NCBI GenBank assembly: GCA_025457785.1
Contig: JALOTS010000074.1
Span: 1-8,369, forward strand
Origin: Pontiellaceae bacterium
GTDB taxonomy: Bacteria; Verrucomicrobiota; Kiritimatiellia; Kiritimatiellales; Tichowtungiaceae
Direction: 5' to 3'
Length of the DNA: 8,369 nt
The translations under genes were made by a program, and so were the position numbers. Positions within the stretch are counted from its first letter, which is position 1. Every line of letters starts with the position of its first letter. This document shows, in pieces, positions 1 to 5,715 of this stretch. The notes beneath the pieces are model-generated. The model saw nothing but the letters and a program-made list of their open reading frames with translations. It was not told the DNA's origin and searched no databases.

Positions 1-604
1 CTTCTTCCCCGGGGAGATTTTTCCATACGTACCGAACGCTTCCATCTTCATTTTGAATAAAATCATCCCCGACAGCAATCACGCGAAACGCCTGTTTTTC
101 TCCTTCCGGAAATCCGGCCCTAGACTGAAACGGCTTAACAAAGGGCTCGGAGGTTATATAAAAATAGGCCTTCCCGGATATTGAATCCCAATACTCCTTC
201 AAGGATTTTGATTCCCGCTTCCATTCCTCAAACCCATACCTATCTGTTTGTTCCCGAGCGCTCCGATGATAAAACGACAACACGCCTTCTTCAGGAATTT
301 CAAATACCATAGCCCATACCTTAGTAAAATCCTGAGAACCCAGTTCGTGCCTCAATTCCGCCCCGTAGATTCCAGAAGGTGTTTTACGCAACTCTACCTC
401 AGTCCCCTCGCCCATCTGAAACAACGCCTGGTCATAGATCATTTCAACCACAGAGCCCCGCAGCGACTCCAACTCATTTCTTAACATATCAAACGAACCA
501 TAACGTCCCTGCACCGGAGCAGTCGTGGGAACCGGCAGTTGCGCCACCGCCGCACCCGCCATGAACAGCACCGCCGCACCGATCATCATTCCTGTTTTTT
601 TCAT
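1..604 (-). CDS. Secreted protein of unknown function, paralog 1, 3' end cut by window edge
   Basis: This reading frame is open from an ATG at 604 to the left edge (201 codons, no stop), so only the N-terminal part is present. I do not recognise a named family. Residues 1-21 form a signal peptide: two Lys, a Met/Ala/Leu-rich core and a VA-Q cleavage site. The mature part is a diverged copy of the three proteins encoded further right. SGIYGAELR (residues 77-85) matches GVYAGELRS, FEIPEEGVLS (101-110) matches the QFPVEGFGLLS stretch, and VGDDF..NEDGS..YVW (178-194) matches ALGDRY..DG.YVW. An AGGGGG ribosome site lies at 609-614, 4 nt before the ATG. The gene is separated from paralog 2 by 354 bp that hold an inverted-repeat element, so it may have its own promoter. 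Export is well supported; function is unknown. Confidence 0.85.
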   Translation of the reverse strand, partial: MKKTGMMIGAAVLFMAGAAVAQLPVPTTAPVQGRYGSFDMLRNELESLRGSVVEMIYDQALFQMGEGTEVELRKTPSGIYGAELRHELGSQDFTKVWAMVFEIPEEGVLSFYHRSAREQTDRYGFEEWKRESKSLKEYWDSISGKAYFYITSEPFVKPFQSRAGFPEGEKQAFRVIAVGDDFIQNEDGSVRYVWKNLPGEE

Positions 605-708
605 CGCGCCCCCTGTTGTTCGTTTGATATTCCAACTTTCATTTCATGGTGTTTCGATTTTTCGACAGAACAATACTGCCGTTTTTATGTTTTTCACACC
701 GAATAAAG

Positions 709-910
709 CCCGGCGCGGCAACGCCGCAACCAAAAAAAACAAGAAAGCGACGGATCGTAGTACGCAATGAGTAAACCCCCGTCCTTTTTCTCCCCATTCG
801 TTGCGTTCTTTCATTCGCTGGAACCTTTCCCTGCATAAATCTCTCTGCGGCCTTTGCGCCTCTGCGCCTCTGCGAGGAAATTTTTTTGGTTGCGGCTTTG
901 CCGCGCCGGG
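709..910. repeat. REPIN/MITE-like element with 30-bp inverted repeats
   Basis: Positions 709-738 and 881-910 are inverted copies of one another over 30 nt with a single mismatch (C722 in the left arm; the right arm, read on the minus strand, has A). Each arm has a CCCGGC start, its own small hairpin (GCGGC, 3-nt loop, GCCGC; 715-727 on the left) and an AACC plus poly-A end that points inward. Five more bases match outside the arms (GAATA at 701-705, TATTC at 911-915), with 3 extra bases on the left. The roughly 142-bp interior has no plausible gene. This layout of two inverted, self-palindromic arms around a short spacer is that of REPIN elements or small non-autonomous transposable elements. 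I see no target-site duplication. The repeats are seen directly; mobility is inference. Confidence 0.7.
843..874 (+). repeat. CTCTGCG short tandem-like repeat cluster
   Basis: Four copies of the heptamer C-T-C/T-T-G-C-G start at 843, 852, 860 and 868, that is, every 8 to 9 bases; the second copy reads CTTTGCG. The last two sit in perfect CCTCTGCG 8-mers (859-866 and 867-874). The cluster lies inside the inverted-repeat element, just before its right arm. It does not lie in a supported reading frame. Its role is unknown; it may be part of the mobile element's internal sequence. Confidence 0.6.
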
Positions 911-958
911 TATTCAGCGGGCCGGATTCTCTGAAGGGCCTGAGTCAAAATTTCACCT

Positions 959-1870
959 CTAAAAATCAGACTTCGGCTGCGGCTCAGGTTCTGGCTGCGG
1001 CTCAGGTTCTGGCTGCGGCTCCTCTGCCTTGGATTCCTTCGGCTTTTGTTTTTCAACCGTTTCAACATCCAAGCGCAAATATCGAGCACTTAGGGGTGCC
1101 TTCGGGCTGACAACGTATATTCCCAGATCCTTCAACTGTCCTGAACTCAAAGACAACTCGTTCAACCGCCCCAGCCGGCCTGTAATGACATATGTTTCTT
1201 CCCCCGGAATTTCCGCCTCTTTAAATGGTTTCTTCATCTCCTCCGAATAAAAAACGTGCATGACCGATAAACGATCTGCTATACGGCACCCTCTGTTCCT
1301 TTCGCCATCCAGCCCCGAGCAAAAATGCGACGCAGAAGTAAATTCGACCTTTATTTTTTTTCCAACCAACTTATCACCAAAAAGTTCAACTTCAGCAACC
1401 GTCCATACCCGATCCTCATCAAAGTTCGGAAATTCAGTTTTTACCGACCAACTGTACGTTCCAGTCCCATCTTCATTTGCAGTAAACTGATCCCCCAGGG
1501 CAACCCATCCTTTAACCAAAACAAACACTTGTTGCTTTTCGCTTTGCGCGGAACATTTTAATAAATATCCGCGTCCTTCTTTCGCAAATTGGATTTCCGG
1601 AATGTCTCTTCCCTCGCCTCGGCTGGTAGAGAGGGTAAGGACACCACCATAAATTCCAGATCCATAAGTATCAATAGAACGAACCTGATCAAATTCAACC
1701 ATTACAACATCCTCTTCGGAAATCCCCGCCGCCGCATGCTCTTCCGACAGAAGCTGCCATGAAGCACATCGTATTTCTGAGGGAGCCTTCGTGGTCGTCG
1801 GCAGTTTCGCCGCCGCCGCACCCGCCATGAACAGCATCACGGCACCGATCATCATTCCTGTTTTTTTCAT
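959..1870 (-). CDS. Secreted protein of unknown function, paralog 2, with Pro/Glu/Gln-rich tail
   Basis: A 303-residue exported protein of no family I recognise. I chose the ATG at 1870 over the in-frame GTG at 1873 because its first ten residues (MKKTGMMIGA) match paralog 1 and the GGGAG site at 1876-1880 is then 5 nt away. Residues 1-21 are a signal peptide (AAAA-K cleavage). The mature part has the shared core: FDQV near 60, SGIYGGVL at 71-78, VALGDQF..NEDG...YSW at 123-141, then LVGKKIKVEF at 168-177, which opens a second, weaker copy of the unit. There are four Cys, two of them in a short CSGLDGERNRGC segment. The last 30 residues are a Lys/Glu stretch followed by repeated EPEPQP, which suggests a flexible tail or a wall-contacting linker. 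It is third in the run from 3681 downwards, 48 bp after paralog 3. Confidence 0.9.
   Translation of the reverse strand: MKKTGMMIGAVMLFMAGAAAAKLPTTTKAPSEIRCASWQLLSEEHAAAGISEEDVVMVEFDQVRSIDTYGSGIYGGVLTLSTSRGEGRDIPEIQFAKEGRGYLLKCSAQSEKQQVFVLVKGWVALGDQFTANEDGTGTYSWSVKTEFPNFDEDRVWTVAEVELFGDKLVGKKIKVEFTSASHFCSGLDGERNRGCRIADRLSVMHVFYSEEMKKPFKEAEIPGEETYVITGRLGRLNELSLSSGQLKDLGIYVVSPKAPLSARYLRLDVETVEKQKPKESKAEEPQPEPEPQPEPEPQPKSDF
975..1021 (-). repeat. 18-bp tandem repeat encoding EPEPQP
   Basis: An 18-bp unit occurs as two perfect copies (975-992 and 993-1010) and an 11-bp partial copy (1011-1021). It is in frame with paralog 2 and encodes the alternating EPEPQP hexapeptide at its C-terminus. Because the unit is a multiple of three and the copies are identical in DNA, the copy number could change by slippage without breaking the frame. 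Confidence 0.85.
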
Positions 1871-1918
1871 CACATCTCCCGATTTTTCAGTTTACTGCCT
1901 GCCCCTATCACCGATCCT

Positions 1919-2764
1919 TCACCACGTATAGGTTGCGTCGTCGCCCTTGCCCTTCCGGCGGCGGCCGACGGCTCTTACAGACACATCTCCGGAAGAAGAA
2001 ACGCCCACCGTCACATAGACTTTGCATGCCCGCTCGGTTTTGCTCCTATCAAGCGTTTCAGAATCGAACTCTTCAAAAAACCCGATTCCCTCCTGCGAAA
2101 ATTCAACATCAACGCGGCACCCTGATTCGTCCCAACTGTCGAGAACAGTTACCATAGAGTCCGGCGACCCTTTTCTCAGATTAAAGACATTATAAAATTC
2201 CAGTTCCATCGTTTTGCCATTCAACTGATCCGAATAAAGCCACAAATCGACAACCGATACGCTCCGCGCATCCGCCATGTCCGGAATTTTGGCTTTCCCC
2301 GACCACACGTATTCCCCGTCGCTGGTATATCGATCACCCAAAGCAATCGATTCAGAATTACCAATCAACACATAAACGCTGCCATTATCGCCGGCGAAAA
2401 TAAAATATTTGGTGATGAATTTGGATAACACCCCGAGGCTATTCGTGGAAAACTGCACAGGAATGCCGGAGTCATCACAGCAAACATTGAATTTTATGCC
2501 TCGAGACATCTCTTCTTTCGGCCTGGACTTTGAACGCAGTTCGCCGGCATAGACTCCGTTCTTCACTGTCTTGACAAGACGAATTCGGTTGAATTTCACC
2601 TCTACCACTTTTCCAACCAGACCTGCCCGCTGCCCCCGCTCCGCAAGATCAACCGCAAGATAACTTTCCTTTTCCGGCTCCGGATAAGTCTCCGCGAATG
2701 CACTAAAACAATAAAAACCGAAAACCCCTCCGATTAAAAACTTCAAAATCTCGACCTTTTTCAT
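1919..2764 (-). CDS. Secreted two-repeat protein of unknown function, paralog 3
   Basis: A 281-residue exported protein. Residues 1-24 are a signal peptide (Lys start, hydrophobic core, AFA-E cleavage). The mature protein has two copies of one unit. Unit A (about 49-155) has LVGKVVEVKF, GVYAGELRS, VQFSTNSLGVLSKFI, then VYVLIG...IALGDRYTSDGEYVW. Unit B (about 182-281) has LNGKTMELEF, VEFSQEGIGFFEEF, then VYVTVGVSSS and a VRAVGRRR....ATYTW end. The protein stops exactly at the Trp that closes unit B. It is the closest relative of paralog 4. A strong AAGGAGGG site (2770-2777) sits 5 nt before the ATG. It follows paralog 4 by 26 bp, so the two are very likely co-transcribed. The alternating short strands suggest an all-beta fold, but no function can be assigned. 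Confidence 0.92.
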   Translation of the reverse strand: MKKVEILKFLIGGVFGFYCFSAFAETYPEPEKESYLAVDLAERGQRAGLVGKVVEVKFNRIRLVKTVKNGVYAGELRSKSRPKEEMSRGIKFNVCCDDSGIPVQFSTNSLGVLSKFITKYFIFAGDNGSVYVLIGNSESIALGDRYTSDGEYVWSGKAKIPDMADARSVSVVDLWLYSDQLNGKTMELEFYNVFNLRKGSPDSMVTVLDSWDESGCRVDVEFSQEGIGFFEEFDSETLDRSKTERACKVYVTVGVSSSGDVSVRAVGRRRKGKGDDATYTW

Positions 2765-2790
2765 TCATTCCCTCCTTTTTTGCGAACCGT

Positions 2791-3681
2791 TCACCACGCA
2801 TACGTTGCCTCGCCCCCGTTGTCCAGCCGGTGGCGGCCAAGAGCTTTCACGGAAATTTTCCCGTACGGGGACACATCAACCGCTGCATACACCGTACAGA
2901 CTTTGAGGCTGCTCTTATCCGTGTTATCCCTGCCAGCAACTTCTTCAAAAAACGCCAGGCCCTCCCGAGGGAATTTAACCTCAACCGGAAAATGCCCGCC
3001 CGCATAGCTGTTGTGACACAAGCCGAAAAGATCAACGCCGGTCCGGTTTAAAGAGCTGAAAACGAGTGCCGTGCAATCCGTAAATCCCTCTTCAAGCCCG
3101 TCGGCATAACAAAATTCCAGCTGGACGGTCTTGCCTGTCACCTGCCCCGGAAAAAGAACCAGTTCCGTAACCGAAACTTTCCCTGTCTCTGTAATATCCG
3201 GAATCACCGTTTTTTCAGACCACCCGTATTTCCCTTCATTGTACCGGTCGCCCAAGGCGATCGAGGCGGATTGCCCGATCTGAACATAAACCTCCCCGCG
3301 ATCCTCACCCCCCAATACGACAACGTCGTTTTCCACGGCGCCGGCTTTGGGAATATACTTCGACAGGAGACCAAACCCCTCCACGGGAAACTGCACCAAC
3401 ACGCCCGGTTCGTCGGAATAATGGCCCGTATTCCCCGACAGCTTCGGTATGGACCGGGATCGCAGCTCGCCGGCAAAACCAGCCTGTGTCCTGTACATAA
3501 CGGGAATCCGGTTGAATTGCACCCTGATGACCTTTCCGGCCAAATTCGTACAGCCTTTCGCAAGCGCTCCCGCCGGATACCTTTCCGTTTCGGATGCCGG
3601 CAGCGTTTCCGCCGTTGCCGCAAAACAAACCCATCCTGCAATTACACCGATCCGCCCCGCCGTTCTCATTCCGTTATACAT
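2791..3681 (-). CDS. Secreted two-repeat protein of unknown function, paralog 4
   Basis: A 296-residue exported protein with a signal peptide at 1-24 (ATA-E cleavage). Unit A (about 48-154) contains LAGKVIRVQF, AGFAGELRS, VQFPVEGFGLLSKYI, then VYVQIG...IALGDRYNEGKYGW. Unit B (about 182-296) contains VTGKTVQLEF, VKFPREGLAFFEEV, VYAAVDVSP and VKALGRHR....ATYAW, ending at the Trp. Unit B also holds several Cys (191, 203, 222, 262) that could form disulfides. An AGGTGAG site (3691-3697) lies 9 nt before the ATG at 3681; a second in-frame ATG at 3669 lacks a clear site and would shorten the signal peptide by four residues. It follows the 554-residue exported protein by 67 bp with no terminator seen. 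It is well supported as a gene; the function is unknown. Confidence 0.92.
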   Translation of the reverse strand: MYNGMRTAGRIGVIAGWVCFAATAETLPASETERYPAGALAKGCTNLAGKVIRVQFNRIPVMYRTQAGFAGELRSRSIPKLSGNTGHYSDEPGVLVQFPVEGFGLLSKYIPKAGAVENDVVVLGGEDRGEVYVQIGQSASIALGDRYNEGKYGWSEKTVIPDITETGKVSVTELVLFPGQVTGKTVQLEFCYADGLEEGFTDCTALVFSSLNRTGVDLFGLCHNSYAGGHFPVEVKFPREGLAFFEEVAGRDNTDKSSLKVCTVYAAVDVSPYGKISVKALGRHRLDNGGEATYAW

Positions 3682-3748
3682 TTCCGTTATCTCACCTGTT
3701 TTATTTCCGCTTCTTTTCTGTTTCCGATCCGCCCTTTTTTCCTACACA

Positions 3749-5413
3749 TCACGGACCGGCAGCTTCCTGCCGCGTTACAATCGGCACATAACCAACCTCC
3801 AGACCCGGAGGCGGTGTCACCAGCAGCGCCGGATCCAGCCTGACCAGCGTACCCCGTCCGGGCGGCGCCATATAGTCCCGATCAATCGGCCAGCGGGCGT
3901 GAATCTTTTCAACAAAGGCCTGCAGCGCCGCTTTTTTCTCTTCGCTCCAGTTATACTGCTGAAAGGACGGCTGATCAATAAACCGGTACCAGGAGTAAGT
4001 GACCAGCGAGCCGTCGCCCAGCGTCACTGTAAACGGCCCCTTCGCAAATCCCGGACGGCTCCAGGCGCCGCTGTCGGGCGACGTGTACGGTCCGCGACGG
4101 TCAGCGAGTTTGAATTCTTTATCGAGAAGGCCCGTCTCCACAGGCACCTCGGCGGCCGGAACGGCCACACGCCGGTTGCCGTCATGTTTGAAGTACCGGG
4201 GAAAGTTCCCCATGCCGCCGGCCGTGCCGTCGTTCCACTGCAATCCCCAGACATAGGAACCGAAGGTTTTTGTGTCAAAAACGTTCGTAACCCCGGCAAT
4301 CTCCCGGCGGTCCTGATCGAAGCGCGGCGTTCGCGTCGTCAGCGCGGCTTTCCATGCGCCCCGTTTGCTGAACTCTCCGGAGCACGGCGGCCCGCCATTC
4401 CGCCATTCCTTGAAGTCGTCATACAGCGCGGCTTTGGAGTAGTAGGTTACGTCCTGCAAAAGCAGGGATCTTCCCTTCTTATCTACCGGGAATTGCAGTT
4501 TGGGTATCTTCGAGTAACCGATGCCCTGAGCATCTGCGCTGTCAAAGCGGGGAACCGTGTTGATCTCCATGGCGCCGCCGCCCATACGCCCCGGACGGGC
4601 ATCCAGTCCGCGCCCGTAAATGAAGGGATAATTGAACAGCCTGCCGATCTTGCTCCAGGTTTCCGGGATGTAATAGGCGATCGGCCCCTTGAAGTTGTCA
4701 GCGCTGAGGAAACAGGTCCATGCGTGATCACCGGTGGGCGGATCTCCTGTGACCGGCTCGGTAAACGGCAGGGCCATGTAGGTGCAGCCCAGAAACCCGC
4801 CGTTGGGATTTCCCTCGAACGGCAGGGCGTCGGGCGGAATCAGCAGGCGGTTGCTGAGCTGCGCGATGCCCAGCCGGTCATCCGGCAGGGCTTTCCTGCT
4901 CTGAAAGAACGGCCACCCGGGCGACCCGACCTCATAGTCATAACACTGCGGGGTCGCATTCATGCTGAATTTGGGCGGGCCGTAACGGAAGCGATTGCCC
5001 GCCCAGTAGCCCAGGCCGCCTTCCACGGTTTGGAAAACACTGTCCCACGTCGGCCCGCGTTCCGGCCAATGATCCCGGGCGAACGTGCCGACCGGCGCCA
5101 GCGGGGTATCCGTGTTGTCGGAATTGTCCGGCGTGATCCAGGCGCTCGGCAGGCCGATCTGGAAGTCTGCCAGCGGTCGGTCAATGAGCGGCCAGACTGC
5201 GGTATAGAAACCCATGCCCATGTTATACCCGGACCGGGCCGAAGGGCTCGATGCCGTGTAACTGATGTAGCCGTGCAGCCCCTGATGATGCGCAGTAACC
5301 ACCCCCGGCGCGGACGGATCCGGGTTGTCTGTTTTCTCCTGACCGGCACAGACCCGCGACAGAACCATAAAAACAGCGATTGCACATACCCTGTTTTGCT
5401 TCATTTTTTTCAT
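3749..5413 (-). CDS. Exported 554-residue conserved-looking protein of unknown function
   Basis: I do not recognise a characterised family. The ATG at 5413 is chosen because it gives a proper signal peptide (Lys-rich start, hydrophobic core to about 21, VCA-G cleavage near 23) and has a GGTGAG site (5420-5425) 6 nt upstream. The frame stays open up to 5488, but that extension is charged and has no ribosome site. The mature protein is rich in Trp, Tyr, Phe, Gly and Pro, as in extracellular enzymes or binding proteins. Notable stretches are GLHGYISYTAS near 45, a Trp/Arg/Gly-rich WPERGPTWDSVF region near 116, DHAWTCFLSADNFKGPIAYY near 229, YSWYRFIDQPSFQQY near 473, and a C-terminal LDPALLVTPPPGLEVGYVP near 526. 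It is the first gene of the leftward run and diverges from the GH71/GH99-like gene. It is GC-richer by eye than paralogs 1 to 3. Confidence 0.88.
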   Translation of the reverse strand: MKKMKQNRVCAIAVFMVLSRVCAGQEKTDNPDPSAPGVVTAHHQGLHGYISYTASSPSARSGYNMGMGFYTAVWPLIDRPLADFQIGLPSAWITPDNSDNTDTPLAPVGTFARDHWPERGPTWDSVFQTVEGGLGYWAGNRFRYGPPKFSMNATPQCYDYEVGSPGWPFFQSRKALPDDRLGIAQLSNRLLIPPDALPFEGNPNGGFLGCTYMALPFTEPVTGDPPTGDHAWTCFLSADNFKGPIAYYIPETWSKIGRLFNYPFIYGRGLDARPGRMGGGAMEINTVPRFDSADAQGIGYSKIPKLQFPVDKKGRSLLLQDVTYYSKAALYDDFKEWRNGGPPCSGEFSKRGAWKAALTTRTPRFDQDRREIAGVTNVFDTKTFGSYVWGLQWNDGTAGGMGNFPRYFKHDGNRRVAVPAAEVPVETGLLDKEFKLADRRGPYTSPDSGAWSRPGFAKGPFTVTLGDGSLVTYSWYRFIDQPSFQQYNWSEEKKAALQAFVEKIHARWPIDRDYMAPPGRGTLVRLDPALLVTPPPGLEVGYVPIVTRQEAAGP

Positions 5414-5652
5414 CTCTTTCTCACCGGTCAACTCATTCTCGCATCCGGGGAGTCTCAACCGAAAAAGGGTCATCCCTGGATCCGACATCTTTCTCCATCA
5501 GGTCGTTCTATTTTTGAGACTGTGCCCCTTTTTTCCGGATATTGGAATTTTTTCCTGAAAGATTCTTTTTATCTTCTTCCGCAACCCGACATCCGACGAT
5601 TTCAAGCAGGGCACCGGTGAAACGCGGACAAATTTTTTTTAATCCGTGGTCG

Positions 5653-5678
5653 TATAAATTTCCGGAATGCCGTACAAT
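5653..5678 (+). promoter_or_regulatory. Candidate -10 elements for the GH71/GH99-like gene
   Basis: TACAAT at 5673-5678 differs from the TATAAT consensus by one base and lies 37 nt before the ATG. TATAAA at 5653-5658 is a second candidate. Neither has a good TTGACA-like -35 element at the usual distance, so the actual start of transcription is uncertain and an alternative sigma factor is possible. Confidence 0.25.
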
Positions 5679-5700
5679 CAGGGCGATCAGGGGCGATGAA

Positions 5701-5707
5701 AGAGGAG
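5701..5707 (+). promoter_or_regulatory. Ribosome binding site that fixes the start of the GH71/GH99-like gene
   Basis: AGAGGAG lies 8 nt before the ATG at 5716. The frame is open back to 5542, but the upstream ATG there has no such site and would bury the signal peptide behind 58 extra residues. Confidence 0.75.
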
Positions 5708-5715
5708 TCGAGACA

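Larger units (their letters stand above)
605..958. other. Intergenic region with inverted-repeat element
   Basis: This 354-bp stretch lies between paralogs 1 and 2. It contains the 202-bp inverted-repeat element at 709-910 and the CTCTGCG repeat cluster at 843-874. On the minus strand, 605-700 is the leader of paralog 1. I see the AGGGGG ribosome site there but no convincing -35/-10 pair. The short open frames in this stretch on either strand have no ribosome site and no sensible composition, and I do not consider them genes. Confidence 0.7.
5414..5715. promoter_or_regulatory. Divergent intergenic region between the two large exported-protein genes
   Basis: This 302-bp stretch must hold the start signals for the leftward run and for the rightward GH71/GH99-like gene. 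It is richer in A/T runs than its flanks. Visible elements are two TTTTTTCC-G/T-GA direct repeats (5529-5539 and 5548-5558), a perfect CACCGGTG palindrome at 5612-5619, and imperfect direct repeats CAGGGCGAT and CAGGGGCGAT at 5679-5687 and 5688-5697, just before the ribosome site of the plus-strand gene. None of these is a recognised operator. A promoter function for the region as a whole is a sound inference from gene orientation. Confidence 0.6.

Noticed and set aside
709..738. Arm of the inverted repeat as a rho-independent terminator
   Set aside because: The hairpin stem is only 5 bp, and the T run lies on the wrong side for minus-strand transcription coming out of paralog 2. It fits a repeat-element arm better.
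811..1089. Minus-strand open frame of 92 codons with an SRSQNLSRSQ repeat
   Set aside because: The repeat is the EPEPQP tandem DNA repeat of paralog 2 read in another frame, and the rest runs through the noncoding inverted-repeat element.
5421..5619. Two ACCGGTGA-containing sites (5421-5430 on the minus strand, 5611-5620 on the plus strand) as possible operators
   Set aside because: The first overlaps the ribosome site of the minus-strand gene, and similar ACCGG strings occur inside the nearby coding sequences, so there is no reason to see a specific operator.
3449..5620. Plus-strand open frame of 723 codons opposite the 554-residue protein and part of paralog 4
   Set aside because: It is Arg- and Ala-rich without domain-like pattern, has no ribosome site, starts inside a well-supported minus-strand gene, and lies antisense to a gene with a signal peptide, ribosome site and aromatic-rich mature part. 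GC-rich third positions explain the long shadow frame.
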